Below are positions 17,364-32,799 of a DNA stretch of 52,247 nt, in pieces. Position 1 is the first letter of the stretch, and each line of letters starts with the position of its first letter. The stretch comes from an uncultured Oscillospiraceae bacterium (GTDB lineage Bacteria; Bacillota; Clostridia; Oscillospirales; Oscillospiraceae), in the NCBI GenBank assembly GCA_934622035.1, contig CAKTVG010000019.1, positions 1 through 52,247 on the forward strand, given 5' to 3'. The notes beneath the pieces are model-generated. The model did not search any database. It was not told the DNA's origin and was given only the letters and a program-made list of their open reading frames with translations. Both the position numbers and the translations under genes were made by a program.

Positions 17364-18155
17364 TCAGCCGCAGTACATGCGCCCGATAATCCAGCTTTTC
17401 AGCCGGTTCGGGAGCAGCCGCGCCAGCACGGCGAGGCACTGATACGATGCGCCTATGACATATTCCGGCTTCACGCTTCTGCGCAGCGCCAGCGCCGCAA
17501 TGCGCCGTCCGGCCTTTGCCGGGTCCATGCCGGTTTTCTCGTCGCGCTCCATCACGGCGACGCTGCGGGAAATTCTCCCATTGTAGATTTCGTCTCCCAC
17601 CGGGCTCTTTTCCCGCGCGGCGGTAAAGCCGGTGCGGATATCCCCCGGCAGCACGGCGCAGAGCTGGATGCCGAAGGGGCACACCTCATTGCGCAGCGCC
17701 GCGGTATAGGCGCTCACCGCCGCCTTGCTGACGGAGTACCATGCCTGAAACGGAATGGGCGTCAGCGCCGCAAAGGAGCTGACGTTCACAATGCGCCCAC
17801 TCCCCTGCTTGCGAAAAATGGGCAGCACTGCCTTGCAGCCATTGACCATGCCAAAGAGGTTGACCTCCAACAGGCGATGTGCGTCGGCGTTTTGCGTGAA
17901 CTCCGCCGCACCGGAAATGCCGAACCCCGCGTTATTGATGAGAAGATCGATTCTCCCCTCTCGGCTTTCGACTAGGCGTACGGACTCTTCAAACTGTTTT
18001 TCGTCCGCCACATCGCAGAAAATGTGAATCACACCCTCCGGGGCGGCGCTGTGCCGGGAAAATTCATACACTCTGCACCCCGCGCGATGCAGCGCAAGAG
18101 CCGTTTCACGGCCGATGCCGCTGCTGCCGCCGGTAACGATTGCAACCATCTGCAT
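17364..18155 (-). CDS. Short-chain dehydrogenase/reductase (SDR)
   Basis: A 263-residue NAD(P)-dependent oxidoreductase of the classical SDR type. Cofactor loop TGGSSGIG is at 8-15, NNAG at 74-77, catalytic Ser near 126, and Tyr140-SVS-Lys144. After the fold comes a C-terminal hydrophobic helix region (SYQCLAVLARLLPNRLKSWI), as in membrane-near SDRs acting on lipids or steroids; the substrate is not known. The start is ATG 18155 with GGAGGTG; an upstream TTG in the same frame lies in that site. It is 22 bases before the L,D-transpeptidase start and shares its promoter. Confidence 0.88.
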   Translation of the reverse strand: MQMVAIVTGGSSGIGRETALALHRAGCRVYEFSRHSAAPEGVIHIFCDVADEKQFEESVRLVESREGRIDLLINNAGFGISGAAEFTQNADAHRLLEVNLFGMVNGCKAVLPIFRKQGSGRIVNVSSFAALTPIPFQAWYSVSKAAVSAYTAALRNEVCPFGIQLCAVLPGDIRTGFTAAREKSPVGDEIYNGRISRSVAVMERDEKTGMDPAKAGRRIAALALRRSVKPEYVIGASYQCLAVLARLLPNRLKSWIIGRMYCG

Positions 18156-18179
18156 TCCGCTCACCTCCAAGATACCCCT

Positions 18180-18208
18180 ACTTTATCGCAGAAACGACAT
18201 TTTGTCAA
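18180..18208 (-). promoter_or_regulatory. Promoter for SDR and L,D-transpeptidase
   Basis: Minus strand: perfect -35 TTGACA (18203-18208), 17-bp spacer, -10 TAAAGT (18180-18185). It starts only 3 bases after the rpoC terminator stem. Confidence 0.8.
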
Positions 18209-18211
18209 GCA

Positions 18212-18239
18212 AAACGCCCCGTCCGAAGACGGGGCGTTT
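18212..18239 (-). terminator. Strong intrinsic terminator of rpoBC with UUCG tetraloop
   Basis: A 12-bp stem (AAACGCCCCGTC with GACGGGGCGTTT) is closed on the minus-strand RNA by C(UUCG)G, an exceptionally stable tetraloop. A TTTTG tract forms the 3' flank. It lies 8 bases beyond the rpoC stop. Confidence 0.92.
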
Positions 18240-18247
18240 GTTATACA

Positions 18248-21940
<3,693 letters not shown>

Positions 21941-21955
21941 CGTATTACTCCTCCT

Positions 21956-25720
<3,765 letters not shown>

Positions 25721-25757
25721 CACAGCCTTTCTGTACTCATTGGATGTGTTGGTTACT

Positions 25758-25868
25758 TCATTCGCGACACGCCCGGAAATGTTGGCACTTTGTGTTCAAG
25801 CACTCTTGCGCGCCGCTGGGTTCCATGCTATAATAGTTGTACAAGCTGGGAAGAAGGCTTGGAGCCAT
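25758..25868 (-). other. Possible leader ORF in the rpoB 5' UTR (36 codons)
   Basis: Starting about 15 bases after the predicted rpoB transcription start, ATG 25868 opens 36 codons (beginning MAPSLLPSLYNYY and ending in QHFRACRE) and stops 37 bases before rpoB. Its ribosome site is poor: GGGAG only one base before ATG. It may be chance. If translated, it would be a leader peptide of the rpoBC operon. Confidence 0.25.
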
Positions 25869-25889
25869 ACTCCCGCAGTATAGGTAACT

Positions 25890-25918
25890 ATTTTAGCACA
25901 TGATTTTCCATCCGTCAA
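25890..25918 (-). promoter_or_regulatory. rpoBC promoter
   Basis: Minus strand: -35 TTGACG (25913-25918), 17-bp spacer, -10 TAAAAT (25890-25895), giving a leader of about 160 bases before rpoB. Upstream is an A-tract inverted repeat, CAATGTTTTTTCG and CGAAAAAAACATTG (25916-25928, 25937-25950), that may act as an UP element or binding site. Confidence 0.8.
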
Positions 25919-25969
25919 TGTTTTTTCGTGAAAATGCGAAAAAAACATTGGCGTTTTTCGTATATTTCG

Positions 25970-26009
25970 ATCAGAGCCGGGGCGCCATAATGCACACCCC
26001 GGCTCTGAT
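25970..26009 (-). terminator. Hairpin after the 26.0-kb methyltransferase gene
   Basis: A perfect 13-bp stem, ATCAGAGCCGGGG with CCCCGGCTCTGAT, encloses a 14-base loop 2 bases after the stop codon. The minus strand lacks a good U tract after the stem; the plus strand has T-rich flank. A terminator is likely but may be imperfect. Confidence 0.6.
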
Positions 26010-26011
26010 TT

Positions 26012-26539
26012 CTATTTCTTTTTGAAAATCAAGAAGAACGCACGTTCGTCCCTGCGCTTTTCCCAGAGCTGAAGGCCGAGGCCCTGCGCTGCCCGCTCCA
26101 GCTCCGCAGCGCACAGCGCCATATTCTGCCCAAGGACACCGTAAGTCGTAGTGATCGTCCCTGCCGGAAGGTGAATTTTCAGATCGATAGAATATGCCTC
26201 CGGATAAGCGCCGTCAAACTCCGCATCCCAGATAGCAATGCTGCCGCCGCGGCGAAGCACGCGCCCCGCTTCCGAGAGCGTCTTTTCCCGTGTCCCGGTA
26301 TCCATGAACATCAAAGAATAGAAAAAGGTGACATGATCAAAGGACGCATCCGCAAAGCGCAGCTCCCGCGCATCCATGCAGAGCTTCTCGCAGCAGTCCG
26401 GCGCCTCGTCCAGCTCCGCTTGATCGCAGTCGATTGCCGTCACGCTTTTGCCGTACACCCGGCCCAGGACGCCCTCTCCCCCGCCGCCGATATCCAGAAT
26501 CGAGCCTGGAAGGTTTTTCTCTAAACAAATCTCCGTCAT
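26012..26539 (-). CDS. Small class I SAM methyltransferase
   Basis: A 175-residue cytosolic protein with a glycine-rich SAM loop ILDIGGGGEG (14-23), the acidic strand-2 end AIDCDQAEL, a FADASFDHVTFFYSLMF post-motif, and LRRGGSIAIWDAEFDG. The N-terminal part before the SAM loop is very short, so a substrate-recognition cap is missing or minimal. It lies past the rplQ terminator with its own GAGGAG site and no visible promoter, so it probably depends on read-through from the ribosomal operon. Substrate unknown. Confidence 0.78.
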   Translation of the reverse strand: MTEICLEKNLPGSILDIGGGGEGVLGRVYGKSVTAIDCDQAELDEAPDCCEKLCMDARELRFADASFDHVTFFYSLMFMDTGTREKTLSEAGRVLRRGGSIAIWDAEFDGAYPEAYSIDLKIHLPAGTITTTYGVLGQNMALCAAELERAAQGLGLQLWEKRRDERAFFLIFKKK

Positions 26540-26556
26540 TTTCTCTCCTCATGTAG

Positions 26557-26584
26557 AAAAGGGCTGCTCCATATGGAGCAGCCC
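26557..26584 (-). terminator. Intrinsic terminator after rplQ
   Basis: The 10-bp stem GGGCTGCTCC/GGAGCAGCCC with an ATAT loop is followed by TTTTC on the minus strand. It lies 12 bases past the rplQ stop and marks the end of the ribosomal superoperon, although a methyltransferase follows immediately. Confidence 0.88.
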
Positions 26585-26596
26585 TGAGCTTTGGAA

Positions 26597-26938
26597 TTAC
26601 ACCAATTCGATGATTGCCATTTCGGCAGCGTCGCCGCGGCGAACGCCGATACGGGTAACTCTGGTGTAGCCGCCGTTGCGGTCGGCATACTTCGGAGCCA
26701 CTTCCTTGAACAGCTTGTGCGCCACATCTTCCTTGGTGATATAGGCGAGCGCTCTGCGGTACGCCGCGAGGTCGCCCTTCTTGCCAAGCGTGATCATTTT
26801 CTCAACGACAGGCTGTACTTCCTTCGCGCGGTAGAAGGTCGTCTCCAGCTTGCCGTTCTCCAGGAGATCGGTGGTCAGCTGGCGGAGCATCGCCTTACGC
26901 TGATCGCTCGTTCTGCCGAGCTTGCGAGTTCCAAACAT
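26597..26938 (-). CDS. rplQ: 50S ribosomal protein L17
   Basis: The 113-residue bacterial L17, which binds 23S rRNA near the exit tunnel. It shows the conserved start MFGTRKLGRTSDQRKAMLRQL, TTFYRAKEVQPVVEKMI and the RIGVRRGDAAEMAIIEL end. It is the last ribosomal gene of the alpha-operon part, 26 bases after rpoA, and sits just before the terminator. The ECF transporter and truA genes that often follow in Firmicutes are absent. Confidence 0.98.
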   Translation of the reverse strand: MFGTRKLGRTSDQRKAMLRQLTTDLLENGKLETTFYRAKEVQPVVEKMITLGKKGDLAAYRRALAYITKEDVAHKLFKEVAPKYADRNGGYTRVTRIGVRRGDAAEMAIIELV

Positions 26939-26964
26939 TCGTATTTCCTCCTTCTTACAGGATT

Positions 26965-27924
26965 TTAATTGTTATTGCCGGACTCTTCCGTTGCAAGGGA
27001 AAGTCCCATCATCGCCAGCTTGTTCTGCACCTCGTCCAAGGACTTCTTGCCCATGTTGCGAACCTTCATCATTTCCTCCGGTGTTCTGGAAATCAGATCG
27101 CGGACGGTGTTGATGTTGGCGCGCTTCAGGCAGTTGAAGCTGCGGACAGACAGGTCAAGCTCTTCAATGGTCAGCTTCAGCGCGGTCGGCTCCGTGGAGA
27201 CATCCTTCTCCCGGACAATAGACTGGCTGGCCGCCGTCTCCGAGAGATCGGTGAACAGCGTCAGGTGCTCGGTCAGGATCTTCGCTGCGATAGACACGGC
27301 ATCCTTGGCCGTGGTAGTCGCATCCGTCCAGACCTCAAGCGTCAGCTTGTCAAAGTCCGTCATGTTGCCGACACGGGTGTTTTCCACCGTGTAGTTGACC
27401 TTATAGACCGGCGAATACAGGGAGTCAACGGGGATGACGCCGATGGGCGTCTGGGGGGTCTTGTTCCGATCCGCCGGAACATAACCACGACCGCGGCTCA
27501 TCGTAATCTCCATATTGAGGGTAGCATCCGGGCCGAGGGAGCAGATGTGAAGATCCTTGTTGAGGATTTCAACATCGTCGTCGGTCTTGATATCGCCGGC
27601 AGTGACTTCGCACTCGCCGGTTGCGTCAATATAGACAGTCTTAACGCCATCGCAGTTCATTCTGGCAATGATCTGCTTAATGTTCAGGACGATTTCCGTC
27701 ACGTCTTCCTTCACGCCGGGAATCGTGGAGAACTCGTGCTGCACGCCGCCGATCTTGATGGATGTGGCGGCAGTGCCGGGCAGAGAGGACAGCAGAATCC
27801 GTCTGAGCGAGTTGCCCAGGGTCGTGCCATAGCCTCTTTCCAGAGGTTCTACGATGAATACGCCATGTGCCGGATCTTCCGGAGAGTCAATGCACTCAAT
27901 ACGCGGCTTGTCAATTTCTACCAT
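26965..27924 (-). CDS. rpoA: RNA polymerase alpha subunit
   Basis: A 319-residue subunit that nucleates core polymerase assembly. The N-terminal dimerisation domain has ERGYGTTLGNSLRRILLSSLPG. A linker leads to the C-terminal domain (LDLSVRSFNCLKRANINTVRDL, MMKVRNMGKKSLDEV), whose helix-hairpin-helix contacts UP elements and activators. The AAGGAGG site is clear. The upstream 82-base gap to rpsD holds a small hairpin (27952-27969), possibly an RNA-processing or pause site. Confidence 0.99.
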   Translation of the reverse strand: MVEIDKPRIECIDSPEDPAHGVFIVEPLERGYGTTLGNSLRRILLSSLPGTAATSIKIGGVQHEFSTIPGVKEDVTEIVLNIKQIIARMNCDGVKTVYIDATGECEVTAGDIKTDDDVEILNKDLHICSLGPDATLNMEITMSRGRGYVPADRNKTPQTPIGVIPVDSLYSPVYKVNYTVENTRVGNMTDFDKLTLEVWTDATTTAKDAVSIAAKILTEHLTLFTDLSETAASQSIVREKDVSTEPTALKLTIEELDLSVRSFNCLKRANINTVRDLISRTPEEMMKVRNMGKKSLDEVQNKLAMMGLSLATEESGNNN

Positions 27925-28006
27925 TTAACTAAATACCCTCCTTATCATTCTGCAAAACGCCTGTTTTGCGGTGTAAATCAGCTTACCAATAAACGAGGGC
28001 GAAGCA

Positions 28007-28603
28007 TTACTTGGAGTACAACTCGACGATGAGGTGTTCTGCGATCTCGAAGTCGATATCGTCTCTTGCCGGCAGAGCAATGACCTTGCCGGTCAGGGTA
28101 TTCTTGTCGCGGTCAAGCCACTTGGGAGTGGCGACGAACGCGTCGTCTTCCTTCAGCTTCTTGAAACGATTGTTGGAGCAGCTCTTCTCGCTGACGGCAA
28201 TGACGTCTCCGGCCTTAACCATATAGGAAGGAATGTTCACACGCTTGCCGTTGACGGTGTAGTGACCGTGGTTGACCAGCTGACGCGCCTCACGGCGGGT
28301 GGAAGCAAAGCCAAGGCGGTACACAACATTGTCCAGACGGCGCTCGATCAGGCTCAGCAGAACCTCACCAGTGTTGCCTTCCGCACGGGAAGCCTTCTCG
28401 TAGTACATACGGAACTGCTTCTCGAGGATGCCGTAAACAAATTTGACCTTCTGCTTCTCAGTGAGCTGAGTTGCATATTCAGACTTCTTCGCTCTTCTCT
28501 GTCCGCCGGGGTTCTTGTTGGAAGTCTTGGAATAACCCATTACGGCAGGAGAAACGCCGAGAGTTCTGCAGCGCTTGAGAACGGGCTGAGTATTTTTCGC
28601 CAT
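28007..28603 (-). CDS. rpsD: 30S ribosomal protein S4
   Basis: The 198-residue primary 16S-binding protein and assembly nucleator. It has the S4 RNA-binding domain RLDNVVYRLGFASTRREARQ and VNHGHYTVNGKRVNIPSY. The N-terminus contains only one Cys (KRCRTLG), so it is the zinc-free form. It lies inside the alpha-operon segment after rpsK, as in E. coli. In B. subtilis rpsD is a separate, autoregulated gene. Confidence 0.98.
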   Translation of the reverse strand: MAKNTQPVLKRCRTLGVSPAVMGYSKTSNKNPGGQRRAKKSEYATQLTEKQKVKFVYGILEKQFRMYYEKASRAEGNTGEVLLSLIERRLDNVVYRLGFASTRREARQLVNHGHYTVNGKRVNIPSYMVKAGDVIAVSEKSCSNNRFKKLKEDDAFVATPKWLDRDKNTLTGKVIALPARDDIDFEIAEHLIVELYSK

Positions 28604-28626
28604 TCTATGATTTCCTCCTTATCGAA

Positions 28627-29028
28627 TTAGACGCGACGTCTCTTGGGAGGACGGCAGCCATTGTGGGGAATGGGGGTGACGTCCTTGATCATGACAACTT
28701 CCAGACCTGCGGATTGCAGAGCACGGATGGCTGCCTCACGACCCTGACCGGGGCCCTTGACGTAAACTTCAACGGTCTTCAGTCCGCAGTTTTCGATCGC
28801 AGCCTTCGCAGCGGTCTCGGCGCACATCTGTGCGGCGTACGGAGTGGACTTACGGGAGCCGCGGAAGCCGAGTCCGCCGGAGGATGCCCAGGAAAGAGCA
28901 TTACCCTGCAGGTCGGTAACGGTAACCATGGTGTTGTTGAAAGAGGAACGGATATGCACGGCGCCCTTTTCAACATTCTTGCGCTCACGGCGGCGCTTAA
29001 TCACTTTTTTCGCATTAGCCTTAGCCAT
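28627..29028 (-). CDS. rpsK: 30S ribosomal protein S11
   Basis: The 133-residue platform protein of the small subunit. Family blocks seen: GAVHIRSSFNNTMVTVTDLQGN, GFRGSRKSTPYAAQ and the C-terminal DVTPIPHNGCRPPKRRRV, whose NGCRPPKRRRV end is nearly invariant. It follows rpsM by 14 bases with a GGAGG site. Confidence 0.98.
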   Translation of the reverse strand: MAKANAKKVIKRRRERKNVEKGAVHIRSSFNNTMVTVTDLQGNALSWASSGGLGFRGSRKSTPYAAQMCAETAAKAAIENCGLKTVEVYVKGPGQGREAAIRALQSAGLEVVMIKDVTPIPHNGCRPPKRRRV

Positions 29029-29042
29029 TTACATATCCCTCC

Positions 29043-29411
29043 TTACTTCTTCTTATTCGCGATGGTCTTCTTCGGACCCTTACGAGTACGAGCGTTTGTC
29101 TTGGTGCGCTGGCCGCGAACCGGCAGGCCTCTTCTGTGGCGCATGCCACGATAGCAGCCGATTTCGGTCAGGCGCTTGATATTCAGAGCAACTTCACGAC
29201 GGAGGTCGCCCTCAATGGTGTAATTCTTGTCGATGACATCACGCAGCGCAGCTTCCTGATCCTCGGTCAGGTCCTTGACGCGGGTGTCGGGATTCACGCC
29301 AGCCATTTTCAGGATGTCATTCGCACTTTTTCTGCCAATGCCGAAGATATAGGTGAGTCCGATCTCAACTCTCTTCTCGCGGGGCAGGTCAATACCAGCA
29401 ATACGTGCCAT
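29043..29411 (-). CDS. rpsM: 30S ribosomal protein S13
   Basis: The 122-residue head protein that contacts P-site tRNA and the B1 bridges. It begins ARIAGIDLPREKRVEIGLTYI, includes the GIGRKSA helix-turn part, and ends in the basic tail RGQRTKTNARTRKGPKKT. The rpmJ-rpsM-rpsK-rpsD-rpoA-rplQ order is standard. Confidence 0.98.
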   Translation of the reverse strand: MARIAGIDLPREKRVEIGLTYIFGIGRKSANDILKMAGVNPDTRVKDLTEDQEAALRDVIDKNYTIEGDLRREVALNIKRLTEIGCYRGMRHRRGLPVRGQRTKTNARTRKGPKKTIANKKK

Positions 29412-29431
29412 ATACTTTAGAGCACCTCCTA

Positions 29432-29545
29432 TTAGCCTTGTCTCTGCTTATGCTTCGGGTTTTCGCAAATTACCATGACGCGACCCTTGCGCTTGATAAT
29501 CTTACATTTTTCGCACATGGGCTTCACGGACGGTCTAACCTTCAT
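29432..29545 (-). CDS. rpmJ: 50S ribosomal protein L36 (zinc form)
   Basis: A 37-residue protein between infA and rpsM, easy to miss because of its size. It starts MKVRPSVKPMCEKC and carries the zinc ligands Cys11, Cys14, Cys27 and His32 (CxxC...CENPKH). It ends KHKQRQG. The ATG at 29545 has a GGAGG site. The Cys-containing form is the usual zinc-replete paralogue. Confidence 0.96.
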   Translation of the reverse strand: MKVRPSVKPMCEKCKIIKRKGRVMVICENPKHKQRQG

Positions 29546-29581
29546 ACTGTTTAACCTCCATATGAGAACAATGTCTCTGAT

Positions 29582-29800
29582 TTACTTGCTTCTCCAGGTG
29601 ATCCGACCCTGAGTCAGATCATACGGAGACATCTGAACAGTTACCTTGTCACCGGGCAAGATCTTGATATAGTTCATTCTGAGCTTGCCGGAAATGTGTG
29701 CCAGAATCATATGCCCGCCGCCAATATTGACTTTGAACATCGCATTCGGCAGCGCATCTGTTACGATGCCCTCAAGTTCGATTACGTCGTCTTTTGCCAA
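29582..29800 (-). CDS. infA: Translation initiation factor IF-1
   Basis: The 72-residue OB-fold factor that occupies the A site during initiation. It shows AKDDVIELEGIVTDALPNAMF, the GHMILAHISGKLRMNYIKILPGD core and the YDLTQGRITWR end. Its start overlaps the 3' end of the KOW gene by 19 bases, with the ribosome site inside that gene, implying coupled translation. Confidence 0.97.
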   Translation of the reverse strand: MAKDDVIELEGIVTDALPNAMFKVNIGGGHMILAHISGKLRMNYIKILPGDKVTVQMSPYDLTQGRITWRSK

Positions 29801-30093
29801 GTTTCTGAAACCTCCTTGGTTTGAACGTTGAATTGTTGGCCTGCTATAGCCAATTCCCTTCGTAATTCGCTGTTGAGTACTTTATCGCCGGAACGGAGCT
29901 TCGCGGCGACTGACGAATCTGGCCGAAGGACTAAACGGACATGCTTAAGTTTTTTTCGTTTCGGATGTTCCAACTTTCTTTCCTTCCCGTTCGCAAGGGA
30001 AACGTACACACCGTCTGTGTCAATCACAAAGAACAGCATTCCCTTGTCGCGACCGGCTTCGGAAAGCACGATGTCCGATCGGTGTATCTCCAT
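29782..30093 (-). CDS. KOW-domain RNA-binding protein (L14e-like)
   Basis: A 103-residue basic protein of a family found between map and infA in many Clostridia and annotated as KOW domain or ribosomal L14E/L6E/L27E-like. The N-terminus (IVLSEAGRDKGMLFFVIDTDGVYVSLANGK) fits a KOW strand-loop-strand, then a Lys/Arg-rich stretch (KLEHPKRKKLKHVRLV). The exact role is not established; a ribosome-associated or translation-coupled function is inferred from position. It has a GAGGGG site and lies 1 base after map. Confidence 0.82.
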   Translation of the reverse strand: MEIHRSDIVLSEAGRDKGMLFFVIDTDGVYVSLANGKERKLEHPKRKKLKHVRLVLRPDSSVAAKLRSGDKVLNSELRRELAIAGQQFNVQTKEVSETWQKTT

Positions 30094-30094
30094 A

Positions 30095-30850
30095 CTACAG
30101 CCCCTCGGTGACGGTGAGAATTTCCGGCTCGCCGTCTGTAATGAGCACAGTATTTTCGTAGTGGGCAGCGAGCTTTCCGTCGGCGGTCACCGTCGTCCAG
30201 CCGTCCTTCAGGACACGTACCTCGTACGTTCCCTCGGTAATCATCGGCTCGATGGCGATGGTCATACCGCGGATCAGTCTCGGTCCCCTTCCGGGTTTGC
30301 CGAAGTTCGGCACCTCCGGCTCCTCGTGCATTTCCTCACCGACGCCGTGACCGACGAAGGAGCGGACAACACCAAAGCCGAAGCTCTCCGCGTACGACTG
30401 TACCGCGTGAGAGATATCCGAAACCCGGTTCCCCTGGCGTGCGAACTTCACGCCCTCGAAAAAGCTCTGTCTCGTGACATCAATGAGCTTCTGCGCAGCC
30501 GGCGAAATTTCTCCGCAGGCATACGTTGCAGCGCAGTCGCCATGGAATCCGCCCCACTTTGCTCCGACATCAACGGAAACAATGTCTCCCTCTTTCAGCA
30601 CCCGCGCATCTGGAATTCCATGAATGACGGTATTGTTCACGGAAATGCACACGCTTGCGGGATAGCCGCAGTAATGCAGGAAGGAAGGCGTCGCGCCTTG
30701 TGATACGATAAAATCGTAGACAGCCTTGTCAATCTCCTTGGTCGATACGCCGGGTCTTACCATTTCTCCTGCCAGAGCACGAGCTGCCGCGGTAATTTTA
30801 CAGGCCTTGCGCATGATCGAGATTTCACGCTCATTTTTGATTGAGATCAT
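30095..30850 (-). CDS. map: Type I methionine aminopeptidase
   Basis: Removes the N-terminal Met from nascent proteins. It is 251 residues with the pita-bread fold and all five metal ligands: Asp94, Asp105, His168, Glu201 and Glu232. The HGIPD substrate loop is at 77-81. There is no N-terminal zinc extension or SEC-C domain, so this is a plain bacterial type. Its ATG overlaps the adk stop by 4 bases. Confidence 0.97.
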   Translation of the reverse strand: MISIKNEREISIMRKACKITAAARALAGEMVRPGVSTKEIDKAVYDFIVSQGATPSFLHYCGYPASVCISVNNTVIHGIPDARVLKEGDIVSVDVGAKWGGFHGDCAATYACGEISPAAQKLIDVTRQSFFEGVKFARQGNRVSDISHAVQSYAESFGFGVVRSFVGHGVGEEMHEEPEVPNFGKPGRGPRLIRGMTIAIEPMITEGTYEVRVLKDGWTTVTADGKLAAHYENTVLITDGEPEILTVTEGL

Positions 30851-31485
30851 ACTGAGTCACCCAATGCCGCCAGAATATCACGAGAAGCATCTTCGATGGG
30901 CTGATTCCCTTCGACAAGCCGCAGCTTTCCGAGCTTTTCGTAGAAACCCTTGAGTGCCTCCGTCTCCGCATGGTAGACAGACAGGCGATGACGCACCGTT
31001 TCCGGCTTGTCGTCCTCGCGGATGACCAGCTCGCCGCCGCAGGCATTGCAGATGCCCTCAGTTTTGGGCGGATTTGCCACGATATGATAGCTTGCGCCGC
31101 AGTGGCTGCAAACCCGGCGCCCGGTCATGCGCGCCTCAATCATGGCATCATCAATTTCAATAGATACGACACGGTCGATCTCCACACCGTTGTCCAAAAG
31201 CGCCTGGGCCTGCGGGATTGTGCGGGGCATACCGTCGAGGATATAGCCGTTCGCACAATCCGGCTCGGCAAGCCGCTCCTTGACGATGCCGATAATGACA
31301 TCGTCAGGAACGAGCATGCCCTGGTCCATAAAGCTCTTGGCCTTGCGGCCGGTCTCAGTGCCGTTTTTGATCGCTTCCCGGAGGATGTTCCCGGTGGAGA
31401 TGGTGGGAATATTCAGCTTCGATGCAAGGATCTCTGCCTGTGTTCCCTTGCCAGCACCGGGCGCTCCCAGCAGAATCAGTCTCAT
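30847..31485 (-). CDS. adk: Adenylate kinase (zinc-lid type)
   Basis: Interconverts AMP, ADP and ATP. The 212 residues have P-loop GAPGAGKGT at 7-15, the AMP-site GNILREAI and DGMPRT segments, and a LID with Cys126, Cys129, Cys146 and Cys149 binding structural zinc, as in Gram-positive forms. It sits in the usual secY-adk-map order, 12 bases after secY. Confidence 0.98.
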   Translation of the reverse strand: MRLILLGAPGAGKGTQAEILASKLNIPTISTGNILREAIKNGTETGRKAKSFMDQGMLVPDDVIIGIVKERLAEPDCANGYILDGMPRTIPQAQALLDNGVEIDRVVSIEIDDAMIEARMTGRRVCSHCGASYHIVANPPKTEGICNACGGELVIREDDKPETVRHRLSVYHAETEALKGFYEKLGKLRLVEGNQPIEDASRDILAALGDSV

Positions 31486-31497
31486 CGGCAGCCTCCG

Positions 31498-32799
31498 TTA
31501 TTTCTCAAGGAAACCGGAGTAGTTGCGCATCATCATCTGAGCCTCAATGGCCGCGACGGTTTCAAGTGCAACGCTGACGATAATGATGACGGAGGTTCCG
31601 CCGAAGGAGAAGCGGGTATCCTTCATTACAACGCCGAGGATGAGCGGCAGAACCGCGACAACACCAAGATACAGCGCGCCGAAGAGCGTGATCTTGTTGA
31701 TGACCTTGCGGATGAAGTCTGCCGTCGGGCGGCCCGGACGGAAGCCGGGGATAAAACCGCCGTTCTTCTTGAGGTTGTTGGCAACTTCAACGGGGTTGTA
31801 CTGAATGGTAGCATAGAAGTAGCTGAACGCAATGATCAGCAGGAGATAGAAGACGGTGTAAATCACGGTCGTGCTGCTGAAAGCATGCTTATACAGCCAG
31901 CTGTTGGTCCAGCCGAAGAAGGTGCACAGAGTAGCGGGCAAGCTCGCGATGGACTGTGCGAAGATGATCGGCATAACGCCGGACATGTTGACCTTGATCG
32001 GCAGGTGGGTGTTCTGACCGCCGTAGACCTTGCGGCCAACGACGCGCTTTGCATACTGCACGGGGATTCTGCGCTCCGCGTTGGAGACGTAGATGATGAA
32101 CACGATAATCGCGATCATCGCCACGAGCAGGAGCAGCGCCCAGTACCACTGGGAGGAAGCATCGCCAGAGGGGAACGTAATGTTCCACAGGGGCTTGAGA
32201 ATGCCGGTCGGGACACGCGCAATGATGTTCGCAAAGAGGATGATGGAGATACCGTTGCCGATACCGTATTCCGTAATCTCTTCGCCCAACCACATGACCA
32301 GCGTGGAGCCTGCGACGAACGTCATAATGATGACGAGCGCTGCCAGGAAGTTGTCGCTGATGAGGAGGTTGTACTGTGCGTTGTAGTTCTTGAGCATCAT
32401 GAAATAGGCAAAGCCCATCAGAACTGCAAGAGCCACGGTCGTCAGCCGGGTGATCTTGGTGATCTTCTTCTTGCCTTCCTCGCCGCCGTCCTTGCTCAGA
32501 CGCTCCAGAGCAGGAATGGCGATGGTCAGAAGCTGAATGATGATGGAGGAGTTGATATACGGCTGAATCGACAATGCGAAGATCGTCGCCTGCGAGAAAG
32601 CAGAGCCGGACATCATATCCATCAGGCCGAAGATGGTGTTGGACAACTGCGCGCTGAACATTTCAGCCATCATGTCGAACCGGACGAAGGGGACGGGAAT
32701 CACGTTGCCGATGCGGTACAGCAGGATAATCAGGAGCGTAAAGCCAAGCTTTCTGCGCAGCTCGGGGATTTTCCATGCGTTGCGAAGTGTCGTAAGCAC
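31498..32799 (-). CDS. secY: Preprotein translocase channel subunit SecY
   Basis: Main channel of the Sec translocon: 433 residues with about ten transmembrane helices. Conserved elements include the N-terminal KIPELRRKLGFTLLIILLYRIG, the plug-domain region after TM1, the GIGNGISIILFANI block in mid-protein, and the cytoplasmic-loop IPVQYAKR segment. The stop of rplO is followed at once by its start. Accessory SecY2-type features are not seen. Confidence 0.98.
   Translation of the reverse strand: MLTTLRNAWKIPELRRKLGFTLLIILLYRIGNVIPVPFVRFDMMAEMFSAQLSNTIFGLMDMMSGSAFSQATIFALSIQPYINSSIIIQLLTIAIPALERLSKDGGEEGKKKITKITRLTTVALAVLMGFAYFMMLKNYNAQYNLLISDNFLAALVIIMTFVAGSTLVMWLGEEITEYGIGNGISIILFANIIARVPTGILKPLWNITFPSGDASSQWYWALLLLVAMIAIIVFIIYVSNAERRIPVQYAKRVVGRKVYGGQNTHLPIKVNMSGVMPIIFAQSIASLPATLCTFFGWTNSWLYKHAFSSTTVIYTVFYLLLIIAFSYFYATIQYNPVEVANNLKKNGGFIPGFRPGRPTADFIRKVINKITLFGALYLGVVAVLPLILGVVMKDTRFSFGGTSVIIIVSVALETVAAIEAQMMMRNYSGFLEK

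Noticed and set aside
25829..25834. Perfect TATAAT on the plus strand with TTGCGC 17 bases upstream
   Set aside because: No plus-strand gene follows, only the antisense of the rpoB leader region; probably chance.
27952..27969. GCAAAAC/GTTTTGC hairpin before rpoA as a terminator
   Set aside because: Short, A+T-rich stem with no U tract in an operon that must be transcribed through.
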